Shown: positions 26,644-33,950 of the stretch, piece by piece
Layout of the letters: each line of letters begins with the position of its first letter
Numbering within the stretch: position 1 is the first letter of the stretch
Origin: Polyangiaceae bacterium
GTDB lineage: Bacteria > Myxococcota_A > Polyangia > Polyangiales > Polyangiaceae
DNA: 64,000 nt
Assembly (NCBI GenBank): GCA_019637295.1
Contig: JAHBVX010000004.1
Coordinates: forward strand, 496,001 to 560,000
Reading direction: 5' to 3'
Program-made: the position numbers and the translations under genes
Notes under the pieces: generated by a model
Database searches by the model: none
Told to the model about the DNA's origin: nothing
Seen by the model: only the letters and a program-made list of their open reading frames with translations

Positions 26644-27477
26644 CTATGCGCTGACGAGCTCACCGGTGAGCTCGACCCAGCGTGACAGGACCGAGACGAA
26701 TCGCGTGTGAGTCTGACGTGCGATCTCCTCGACCTCCGCGTGGTCGAGCAGCGAGTCCGAGAGTCCCGCGGCGAGGTTGGTGATGCAGCTCATGGCGCCC
26801 ACACGCACTCCTCGATGGCGTAGCACCAGGACCTCGACCACGGTGCTCATGCCCACGGCGTCCGCTCCGAGCGTCCGGAGCATCCGAATCTCCGCGGGGG
26901 TCTCGTAGCTCGGGCCGAGCAGCGCCGCGTACACGCCCTCGCGCAGCGGCGCGTCGACTTCGCGCGCAGCGCGTCGCCCGGCCTCACACAGCTGGGCGTC
27001 GTAGGCCGTGGTCATGTCGGGGAAGCGCGGGAACCCTTCGGGATTGGGTCCAATCAGCGGGTTTCGCGCCGTGAGGTTCAGGTGATCGGTGATGAGCATC
27101 AGATCCCCGGGCGAGAGCTGGGCCTGGATGCCCCCGGCCGCGTTGGTGATGAGCACGGCGCGACACCCGATCCGCTGCAGCAGCCTCGCGCCGAAGGTCA
27201 CGCGATCGAGACCATGACCCTCGTACAGGTGCACTCGGCCCTGCAGGCAGGCGACCGGCACGGAGGCCACGCTCCCGAGACACAAGTTGCCGGCGTGCCC
27301 CACCACGCTGGACGTGGGCATGTGGGGGATGGCCGAGTACGGGAGCTTGATCAGCTCGCTCAGCTGGTCCCCGAAGGCGCCCAGCCCGGATCCCAGAATG
27401 ACACCAACGCGGGGAGTCGGCGCGCCGGCCCGGGCGACGGCTCGCTCTGCCTCGTCGAGCTGCTGTTCGAGCTCCAT
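26644..27477 (-). CDS. Purine nucleoside phosphorylase
   Basis: This 277-residue protein is a trimeric-type PNP. Phosphate and base site motifs are GVILGSGLG, HAGNLCLG, LITNAAGGI and LGPSYETPAEIRML, followed by AVGMSTVVEV. It splits purine nucleosides with phosphate to a free base and ribose-1-phosphate. It is first of three overlapping or near-overlapping salvage genes on the minus strand. The ATG at 27477 is preferred; a further in-frame start lies at 27489. Confidence 0.93.
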   Translation of the reverse strand: MELEQQLDEAERAVARAGAPTPRVGVILGSGLGAFGDQLSELIKLPYSAIPHMPTSSVVGHAGNLCLGSVASVPVACLQGRVHLYEGHGLDRVTFGARLLQRIGCRAVLITNAAGGIQAQLSPGDLMLITDHLNLTARNPLIGPNPEGFPRFPDMTTAYDAQLCEAGRRAAREVDAPLREGVYAALLGPSYETPAEIRMLRTLGADAVGMSTVVEVLVLRHRGVRVGAMSCITNLAAGLSDSLLDHAEVEEIARQTHTRFVSVLSRWVELTGELVSA

Positions 27478-27640
27478 GGCGCTGCACACTGCCCCGATCG
27501 CGGCGTGGGGGGAAGGGCGTGCGTGCGAAGCGACGACCGCGCTAGTGTCGACGCCGGCTCGATGGTAGGGTCCGGGCCGTCCGGCGGAGCTGGTTCGCCG
27601 CGGCCTACTTCATCGTCCTTCGCGACTCGGGAGCGCATTC

Positions 27641-27967
27641 ATGGCGAGCAAATTCTCCACCTTCTTGCAGGAACACAAGATCGACACCCGGCGGCTGCTG
27701 GCCACCTCCAAACGGCTAGAGCGCCTCACCCTGGAGGATCGCCGGCTGAAGGCTCGGAAGAAGGCCGGCAGCGAGTCGGCACCCGCCGAGGAGGGAGCGA
27801 AGCCCAGGAAGCCCGCGAGCGGCCGCCCCGTCACCCCTCGCTTGGTTACCGCCGCGGAGGGGGGCAAGCCAATCTCGGGCGCCTCCAAGACCCGCCTGCT
27901 GCGCGCGGTCAACCGCATCCTGGAGCAAAAGAAGAAGGATCCCATAGACCTACGGGCGCTATTCTGA
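27641..27967 (+). CDS. Small basic protein of unknown function
   Basis: This 108-residue protein is rich in Lys and Arg. It has an N-terminal helix-like part (STFLQEHKIDTRRLLATSKRLERL), a Pro/Ala/Lys linker, and a C-terminal helix (SKTRLLRAVNRILEQKKKDPIDLRALF). GGGAG precedes the ATG. The pattern suggests a nucleic-acid or ribosome-associated protein, but I do not recognise the family. Confidence 0.6.
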   Translation: MASKFSTFLQEHKIDTRRLLATSKRLERLTLEDRRLKARKKAGSESAPAEEGAKPRKPASGRPVTPRLVTAAEGGKPISGASKTRLLRAVNRILEQKKKDPIDLRALF

Positions 27968-28110
27968 TCCCGGAGGCGCCGCCCGCGCCGCCGACCAAGT
28001 CGCGAATTTGAAAGCTGGAGGAGGGGCGGGCATCGAAACCCCTGATGCAGGCCGCTCTTGCCATTCAGCCATCTTGGCCGGTCGGGGTCGGTTCGGCGCG
28101 GGAACGACGC

Positions 28111-28701
28111 GTGGCCCTGGACGAGGAACTGATAGCTCGCTGCAAGGCCGGAGACACCGTCGCCTTCCGGGAGCTGTTTCGACTGCACCGCGCGGACGTG
28201 GCGCGGCTGGTCCAGCGCATGCTCGGGCGCCCGACGGACGTGGATGACGTGGTGCAAGAGGTCTTCTTGCAGGTGTACCGCAGCGTCGGGGACTTCCAGG
28301 GCAAGAGCCGCTTCTCGACCTGGCTCTATCGCGTCACCGTCAACGTGGTGCTGATGCATCGCCGCGCGGCGCGCAGTCGGCCCACGCTGGTGGAGCAGCC
28401 GGAAGGCATGACGCCACGCGACCCGGATCCGCTGCCCGACGAGCAGGCCGCGCGGCACGCTCGAGTGCAGGCCTTCGGGCGCCTGCTCGAGCGCATCAGC
28501 GAGAAGAAGCGCACGGTGTTCGTCCTGCACGAGCTGCAAGGGCTCGGCGCGGCCGAGATCGCCGACGTGGTCGGCGCGCCGGTGCTCACCGTGCGCACGC
28601 GTCTGTTCTACGCGCGACGCGAGCTCGAAGCGATGCTGAAGGAAGAGCCCACCCTGGCCGCGTTGGTTCCCGAGACCGCGGCTCCCGAGGACGAGTCATG
28701 A
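28111..28701 (+). CDS. ECF-type RNA polymerase sigma factor
   Basis: This protein of about 196 residues has the sigma-70 region 2 (FRELFRLHRADVARLVQRML, VDDVVQEVFLQVYRS, FSTWLYRVTVNVVLMHRR) and region 4 (RTVFVLHELQGLGAAEIADVVGAPVLTVRTRLFYARREL). I choose the GTG at 28111. The frame is open to an ATG at 28045, but that part adds an unusual leader read through a tRNA-like stretch. Its stop overlaps the FecR-domain gene, which probably regulates it. Confidence 0.88.
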   Translation: MALDEELIARCKAGDTVAFRELFRLHRADVARLVQRMLGRPTDVDDVVQEVFLQVYRSVGDFQGKSRFSTWLYRVTVNVVLMHRRAARSRPTLVEQPEGMTPRDPDPLPDEQAARHARVQAFGRLLERISEKKRTVFVLHELQGLGAAEIADVVGAPVLTVRTRLFYARRELEAMLKEEPTLAALVPETAAPEDES

Positions 28702-29744
28702 CCACCGAACGCTCCACCGAAGGTCGAGCCCTCGACCGCGTGCTCGAGGAGGCGCGCGAGGTTCCCGCACCCGACGTGGACTGGGCGCGGCTGGAGAGCA
28801 CCCTCATGCAGCGCGTTCACGCCCAACAGCGCGCGCGCAAGAGCCGAGCCGTGCTGCTGATGGGCGGCGCGCTCGCGCTGGCCGCCGCGGTGGCGATCTG
28901 GTTCACGCGACCGGCGGCGCCGCCAGCGGGCCCGCACGCTCCCGAGGTCGTGGCGCAGACGGCCGCTCGGGACCTGAGCGGCCCCGAGTTGTCGGGCACC
29001 GCCCTCGAGGTCGGGGACCGACTACTGGCATCGGGTCGCGAGCTGCGAGTGACCCACGAGGGGCACTCGAGTTACACGCTGCTCGCCGGCAGCGCGGCCC
29101 GCGTGGTGTCGCTCGGCGAGCGCGTCGTGCTGTCCCTCGAGCGCGGCGCGACCATCGACGCCAGCGTCGTGCCCAGCGCTCGGCCCGAGACCTTCGTGGT
29201 GGAGGTGGCAAACCTGCGAGTGGCCGTGCACGGCACCGAGTTTCGAGTCGTGTGGCTAGGTGACCAGATCGCGGTGGACGTGCGCGAGGGCGTGGTGGCC
29301 GTCGGACCGCGCGGAGAGCTGCCCTCCTGGCGCGTCACGGCAGGCGAGGGCGGCATGTTCGCGGCTGACGGCAAGACAGGGCAGGTCTCCAGCCGAGTCA
29401 CGGCCGAGCCGCCAGCAGCGCCGCCGCCGAGCGGCCTCGGCGTCGCTCCTCCCAAGCTGCCCGAGGCGCCGAGTGAGCAAGACGTCGCGACGCTGCTCGA
29501 CCGCGCAGGGGTGCTAGTCACGGGTTGCTTCGAAGAACACGTGCCCGTGGAGTCCGGCGTTCGCGTGAGCGCGCGCACGTCCCTCGGGCTATCCATCGGC
29601 GCGGATGGTCGCCTGGGCGCCGCCTTCGACCCACCCCTCGCCCCCGCCGTGGAGCAGTGCGCACGCCGCCGCGTGTCGGCGCTGAAGGGCCCAGTGACGA
29701 AGCAGGGCGCTGAGGCCTCCCGGGCTCTGCTGCTCGGACCCTGA
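28698..29744 (+). CDS. FecR-domain membrane protein, likely sigma regulator
   Basis: This 348-residue protein has a cytoplasmic N terminus, one transmembrane helix near residues 53-70 (AVLLMGGALALAAAVAIWF), and a periplasmic FecR domain (LEVGDRLLASGRELRV to VEVANLRVAVHGTEFRVVW). A Pro-rich stretch and a C-terminal domain with two Cys follow. The ATG overlaps the sigma gene stop (ATGA). This is the usual sigma/anti-sigma layout, although no TonB receptor is nearby. Confidence 0.8.
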   Translation: MTTERSTEGRALDRVLEEAREVPAPDVDWARLESTLMQRVHAQQRARKSRAVLLMGGALALAAAVAIWFTRPAAPPAGPHAPEVVAQTAARDLSGPELSGTALEVGDRLLASGRELRVTHEGHSSYTLLAGSAARVVSLGERVVLSLERGATIDASVVPSARPETFVVEVANLRVAVHGTEFRVVWLGDQIAVDVREGVVAVGPRGELPSWRVTAGEGGMFAADGKTGQVSSRVTAEPPAAPPPSGLGVAPPKLPEAPSEQDVATLLDRAGVLVTGCFEEHVPVESGVRVSARTSLGLSIGADGRLGAAFDPPLAPAVEQCARRRVSALKGPVTKQGAEASRALLLGP

Positions 29745-29746
29745 GC

Positions 29747-30151
29747 TCACATCTCGCGACGCAGCACGATGCTCCGCGACTCACCGAGCATCCACCGAAT
29801 GCTGTGCTCGTCATCGAGCTTGAAGCGGACCCGATCCACGGTGCCGTCGCGGCGAGTGACGGCGATCGAGACGTCGCTGTTGTGAACCTTGACGATCTTG
29901 AACGGGCCCGTGCGCGGCTCCTCGGCGGGAATGGCGACGGTCAGGGAAGAACCGGCGAACTCCATGCTCGTCCCCTTGGCCCAGCCTGTCGCCGCGGCGA
30001 CGTCCTTGTCGTCGAAGTTCTCCACGGACTCGCCGACCCAGCGACCGGACAGCTTGCGCTCGACCGGGTGGCCGCAGCCGTTGAGGACCGCAATCGCGGT
30101 TACAAGACACAGGCCACCGACCCAACGAGCGCGATTTCCCGTAAATTTCAT
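29747..30151 (-). CDS. Small lipoprotein of unknown function
   Basis: This 134-residue lipoprotein has the lipobox VLNGC. The mature part (LSGRWVGESVENF to MEFAGSSLTVAIPAE, then strands ending in RWMLGESRSIVLRRE) looks like a small lipocalin-like beta sandwich. It ends 2 bp from the convergent FecR-domain gene. The inverted repeat at 30164-30182 lies 12 bp upstream of its start. Confidence 0.65.
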   Translation of the reverse strand: MKFTGNRARWVGGLCLVTAIAVLNGCGHPVERKLSGRWVGESVENFDDKDVAAATGWAKGTSMEFAGSSLTVAIPAEEPRTGPFKIVKVHNSDVSIAVTRRDGTVDRVRFKLDDEHSIRWMLGESRSIVLRREM

Positions 30152-30163
30152 GGCAAGAGCAAT

Positions 30164-30193
30164 TGTAGGTGTTGAACCTACATCGGCCTACAA
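30164..30193. promoter_or_regulatory. Perfect inverted repeat, putative operator
   Basis: TGTAGGT (30164-30170) and ACCTACA (30176-30182) are perfect 7-bp arms around GTTGA. A further half-site CCTACAA follows at 30187-30193. It lies in the 202-bp gap between two divergent small lipoprotein genes. It has the look of a dimeric regulator site. I saw no other feature in the gap. Confidence 0.5.
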
Positions 30194-30353
30194 ATCGGCA
30201 GCTTATCGAAGCTCACGGGCTGAGACGCAGATTTGTCGCTGGTGCCAGCGGGCGGACGCACAGCCTGCGTTTCGACCCGCAGCAATCCCGGCGAATCGGC
30301 GTGGCACGACCTTGGCAAGGTGGTTGGGTTCCGCAATCAGGAGGAACGCGACC

Positions 30354-30683
30354 ATGCTCATCCAACGACGCCTCTCTCTCATCACCGTCACCGTCGCGCT
30401 CGCCACCGCCGCCGCGGGCTGTGATCGCAAGGCGAGCGGCCCCTGTGCAGGCGGCGTGGAGGCCGAGATCAGCGGCAACCACGGGCACACCTTCGACGTC
30501 CCCGCCGAACACTTCACCCGCGATCTAGGCGGTAGCTACGCGGTTCGCGGGGGCGATCACGAGCACACTGCCCCGCTGACGGACGCCAACATTGCCGCAC
30601 TCAAGAAGGGCGAGAGCGTCACCACCCGCACCACGAGCGTGAGGGGTCACGGCCACGAGATCACCGTGCGCTGCAGGCCCTGA
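30354..30683 (+). CDS. Small His-rich lipoprotein
   Basis: This 109-residue protein has a lipobox (TAAAGC). The mature part has repeated His-containing stretches: GNHGHTFDVPAEHF, GGDHEHTAPL and GHGHEITV, with two Cys. The pattern suggests a metal-binding or beta-sandwich domain similar to those in other myxobacterial lipoproteins. AGGAGG is about 9 bases before the ATG at 30354, which fixes the start. It is divergent from the lipoprotein gene at 29747. Confidence 0.7.
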   Translation: MLIQRRLSLITVTVALATAAAGCDRKASGPCAGGVEAEISGNHGHTFDVPAEHFTRDLGGSYAVRGGDHEHTAPLTDANIAALKKGESVTTRTTSVRGHGHEITVRCRP

Positions 30684-30694
30684 CGCGTGCGCGC

Positions 30695-31912
30695 TCAGTA
30701 CAGGCCCACGCCGCGGTGGCTGGGCCGCCTGAGAAAGTCGCCGACGGGTCGCGGCCCGTCGGCGCTCCAGTGCGCGTCGAACGCGTCCCGCAGCACCAAC
30801 TCCGCTAGCTTGCCACGTGGTGAGAAGCCCCACTCCGCCTCCTGAGAGACATCGTCCGGATCGGCGTACACCCGCCACATGAAGTACCCAGCGAACTCGG
30901 GCACCGTCATCAGCGGAGCCAAGAGCGCCGCGTAGGCCTCCGCTTGCGCGCGCTGGTCCACGACCACGGCCGTCATGTGATCCGGCCACTCCCACGGGCG
31001 AACGGCGGGATCCGGGCGCGTCGTGTAGCCGAACTCCGTGAACATCACGGGCTTGTTCCACTCGCGTCCGAGCGCGCCGATCCGCTGGGCCACTCGCTCG
31101 CCCCCCGCGACCAGCTCGTCGAAGCTGGCGCCCTCGCGCTCGGCGAGCGGGTAGAAGGCGTTGATGCCGATCACGTCGAGGGAACCCAGGATCACGGTGT
31201 TCTCCACGTCGTCCCAATTTGCCGCGTAGGTGAGCAGCCCGGGGTAGACGCGACGGACCTCGTCGATGATCGGGAGGAAGCTCGCCGCGCGGGGTGTGGT
31301 CACCCAGCTGCGAAGCTCCACGCCGACGGAGAACATCTCCGCCTGGGCTTCCCGGGCAACGCCCGCCCACTCCAGCACGAACCGGCGGTAGCTCTGGCTC
31401 CAACGCTGCCACGCCGCTTCGTCGCCGGGATCGATCTGCGCGCGCCACTGTCCACTCTCTACCCACAGGTGCGGCACCAGCATCACGCGCAGCCCGGCAG
31501 CGTGGGCTTGGCGAATCGCGCTGGCGACGGCGTCGCGGTTGTCCTCGAAGGGCGCCTCGAAGGTGAGGGATACGCCGCTCGGCGCCAGATCCCAGACGCG
31601 ACCGAAGGGTGTCAAGCTGACCCAGGTGGCCCCCATGCGACGGAGCTCCAAGAACGCGCGCCGTGACGCGTCCGTGCCGTACCCCACCCCGGGATGCAGC
31701 GCGCTCTCGATCGGACCAACGGTGACGCCGCGGACCGCGCCGAAGCCTCCCTCTTGCCAGCCGACGCTGCGCGGCGGGAGCGTGTCGGGCGTGGGCCGAC
31801 CGAGCAGTCGATCCGCCGCCGCTCGCACCTCGCGCACGCGGGCCTCGTCAGGTGCCTCGCCGGTAGCCGACGTCGCCACGAGCAGGCACAGGGCGCCCGC
31901 CCGCACTCTCAT
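30695..31912 (-). CDS. Glycoside hydrolase-like TIM-barrel protein (GH113-like)
   Basis: This 405-residue protein has a short signal peptide and a TIM-barrel resembling the GH113 mannanase-like group. Features include LHPGVGYGTDASRRAFLELRRMGATWVSLTPFG, SVGVELRSW with a candidate acid/base Glu, and PVMFTEFGYTT with a candidate nucleophile Glu. It is likely exported and acts on a polysaccharide. The ATG at 31912 overlaps the stop of the upstream HAD gene (ATGA), so the two are coupled. Confidence 0.75.
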   Translation of the reverse strand: MRVRAGALCLLVATSATGEAPDEARVREVRAAADRLLGRPTPDTLPPRSVGWQEGGFGAVRGVTVGPIESALHPGVGYGTDASRRAFLELRRMGATWVSLTPFGRVWDLAPSGVSLTFEAPFEDNRDAVASAIRQAHAAGLRVMLVPHLWVESGQWRAQIDPGDEAAWQRWSQSYRRFVLEWAGVAREAQAEMFSVGVELRSWVTTPRAASFLPIIDEVRRVYPGLLTYAANWDDVENTVILGSLDVIGINAFYPLAEREGASFDELVAGGERVAQRIGALGREWNKPVMFTEFGYTTRPDPAVRPWEWPDHMTAVVVDQRAQAEAYAALLAPLMTVPEFAGYFMWRVYADPDDVSQEAEWGFSPRGKLAELVLRDAFDAHWSADGPRPVGDFLRRPSHRGVGLY

Positions 31913-32586
31913 TGGTCGCTCTCGAGTCGGCCCCACGCCTGGTCGAAGTCCGCGTCGGTCACGTCCGCGATGCGACTACGGATCAAGTCGGCTCCAGCGG
32001 AAGCCAGCTCGGGCTCCGTCATGCTGTGCAGGACCGCGATGCAGGCCAGTCCGCCGCCCTTGGCAGCGCGCACCCCGGCTGCCGAGTCTTCCAGCACGAC
32101 CCCGCCCATCCCGCCGAGCAACTCTCGGGCGCGCAGGTAGCCCTCGGGGTCGGGCTTGCACTGAGCCGTGTCCTCGGCGCTGACGATGACCGACACCCGA
32201 TCGCGCACGCCCAGTCGCTCGAGCCCAAGCTCGATCTCGTCGCGCAGCGCCCCGCTGACGACCGCCACCGGGCCGAGCTCACCGCGTCGGCGCACGAGCT
32301 CCGCCGCGCCCTCGAACACCAGCAGCGACTGCTCTGCGCGCCGGCGGTAGAGCGGCTTCTTGTCGCGCACGAGCTGCGCGATGAGGTCGTCCGGCGCGGC
32401 TCGTCCGGCGTCCCTCAGGATGGCGGCGAAGGCGCCCACGTCGTCGAAGCCGAAGTAGCGAGTGAAGTAGTCGTCGTCCGACAGGCTCACGCCGAGCGGC
32501 GCGAGCGCCTCTCGGAACGCGGCGAGGTGCACGTGTTCGTCATCGACGAGGACACCGTTGAAGTCGAACAGCGTTGCGAAAGTCAC
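31909..32586 (-). CDS. HAD-superfamily phosphatase with variant motif I
   Basis: This 225-residue protein of the beta-phosphoglucomutase-like HAD group has motif II (VVSGALR), the motif III Lys in AQCKPDPEGY, and VVLEDSAAGVRAAK. Motif I is DFNGV: the first Asp nucleophile is kept, but the second catalytic Asp of DxD is Asn. That may change or reduce phosphatase activity. It is followed by a coupled glycoside hydrolase-like gene, which suggests a sugar-phosphate substrate. It is divergent from infA. Confidence 0.83.
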   Translation of the reverse strand: MTFATLFDFNGVLVDDEHVHLAAFREALAPLGVSLSDDDYFTRYFGFDDVGAFAAILRDAGRAAPDDLIAQLVRDKKPLYRRRAEQSLLVFEGAAELVRRRGELGPVAVVSGALRDEIELGLERLGVRDRVSVIVSAEDTAQCKPDPEGYLRARELLGGMGGVVLEDSAAGVRAAKGGGLACIAVLHSMTEPELASAGADLIRSRIADVTDADFDQAWGRLESDQ

Positions 32587-32702
32587 GAAAATTCCGATTC
32601 CCGGAAGGCGACGTTTCCCGAGCTTGCGCTCGGGGGGCGCCTGTGTCAGCTTGCGCCCGCCTTATACCTTACCTGTCGCACGACAGTCGTTCCCGAGCAC
32701 TC

Positions 32703-32924
32703 ATGAGCAAAGGTGATCTACTCGAAATGGAGGGCGTCATTCAGGACGCTCTCGGCGGTGGCCAGTACACCATCAAGGTGGACCAGGGCGGAGCCGTCGT
32801 ACGCGCTCAGCTGTCCGGCCGGATGCGCCGCCACCACATCCGCGTGCTGCCGGGGGATCGGGTCCGCGTCGCCGTGTCGCCCTACGACCTGACTCACGGA
32901 CTCATCGTCTATCGCGGCAAGTGA
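32703..32924 (+). CDS. infA: Translation initiation factor IF-1
   Basis: This 73-residue S1/OB-fold protein matches IF-1 (E. coli 72 residues): MEGVIQDALGGGQYTIKVDQG, LSGRMRRHHIRVLPGDRVRVAVSPYDLTHGLIVYRGK. IF-1 binds the 30S A-site during initiation. It lies outside a ribosomal protein cluster, so it may be an extra copy. The start is the ATG at 32703. Its stop overlaps the GTG of the next gene. The 116-bp gap upstream, shared with the HAD gene, contains no gene. Confidence 0.93.
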   Translation: MSKGDLLEMEGVIQDALGGGQYTIKVDQGGAVVRAQLSGRMRRHHIRVLPGDRVRVAVSPYDLTHGLIVYRGK

Positions 32925-33904
32925 CGTCGCGCGGGGCGCCCATCGTCGCGCTCGCCGCGCTGGTCTTCGGGAGCTGCTCCAAGAGCGACAATCCGGAGCC
33001 TGCCCCCGCTCCGAGCGCAACGACGACGAGCACCCTCCGCGCGCCGAGAGACGCGAGCCCGCCGGTCCTGCTCTATCTGCCGGACGGCGGCGACCTGGCC
33101 CCACCCGATCCGGGTCAGATCGTGCTGCCCGGCCCCTGGGCTAGCCCGAAGCGCGGCCGCTGCGCCGCGGACATGGTCGACATCGCCGGAGCTTTCTGCA
33201 TCGATCGCTACGAGTCCAAACTCGTGGACGCCGAGGCCGGCCGCGACATCTCACCCTACTATCACCCCACGCGTCTTCAGACCGAGCGCACCTTCGATCG
33301 CTGGAAGAACGCGACCGCGTCGGGGGAGACCGAGCGCGCGCGAAGCATGTCGGTACCCGTGCCGCCCAGCTGGCAGCTGCGCGAAGAGTTCGAGCCGCGC
33401 GCGGTGTCTCAGGCTGGAGTGGTTCCAAACGGCTACGTCAGCCTGCCCGTCGCCGAGCGCGCCTGTCGCAATGCGGGCAAGCGTTTGTGCACCCAAGCCG
33501 AGTGGGTGCGCGCGTGCCGGGGCGAAAGCAATCGACAGTTTCCGTATGGCGACCGCTACGAGGCGGGTCGCTGCAACGTCTTTCGCGAGGCCCACCCGGC
33601 GGCGGAGCTGCACGGCAACGCTTCCATCAATCACACCGACCCTCGGCTGAACCGCGTGACCTCTCGAGGCAAGCCCCTGCTCCGCCCGACGGGCAGCACG
33701 CCCGAGTGTGTCAGCCAGTGGGGGCAGGACGGCGTGCATGACATGGTCGGCAACCTCGACGAGTGGGTCGATGACCGGGAGGGTGTCTTCGTGGGCGGGT
33801 TCTTCTCCCGCAGCACCAAGGCCGGGTGCGAAGCCAAGGTCTCGTCGCATGCTCCGACCTATTTCGACTACAGCCTCGGCGTGCGCTGTTGTTCCGGGGG
33901 CTGA
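32921..33904 (+). CDS. Formylglycine-generating-enzyme-like (SUMF1) lipoprotein
   Basis: This 327-residue protein has a short lipoprotein signal (LVFGSC). The C-terminal two thirds match the FGE/SUMF1 fold: CIDRYESKL, PVAERACRNAGKRLCTQAEWVRACRG, DMVGNLDEWVDD and the closing SLGVRCCSGG. Many bacterial members are non-catalytic or have other substrates, and here the export signal argues against sulfatase maturation in the cytoplasm. The GTG start overlaps the infA stop, an odd pairing. Confidence 0.83.
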   Translation: MTSRGAPIVALAALVFGSCSKSDNPEPAPAPSATTTSTLRAPRDASPPVLLYLPDGGDLAPPDPGQIVLPGPWASPKRGRCAADMVDIAGAFCIDRYESKLVDAEAGRDISPYYHPTRLQTERTFDRWKNATASGETERARSMSVPVPPSWQLREEFEPRAVSQAGVVPNGYVSLPVAERACRNAGKRLCTQAEWVRACRGESNRQFPYGDRYEAGRCNVFREAHPAAELHGNASINHTDPRLNRVTSRGKPLLRPTGSTPECVSQWGQDGVHDMVGNLDEWVDDREGVFVGGFFSRSTKAGCEAKVSSHAPTYFDYSLGVRCCSGG

Positions 33905-33950
33905 GACTCCCGCGTTGACGCTGCTGGCTCGCGCCGTCACCCTAGCGCTC

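Noticed and set aside
26644-26663. GTG start of cytidine deaminase at 26663
   Set aside because: It lies inside the PNP gene; the ATG at 26639 gives the normal cytidine deaminase N terminus.
28012-28080. Functional tRNA-Cys
   Set aside because: Acceptor and T-stem pairing fail and the length is too short; kept only as a low-interest finding.
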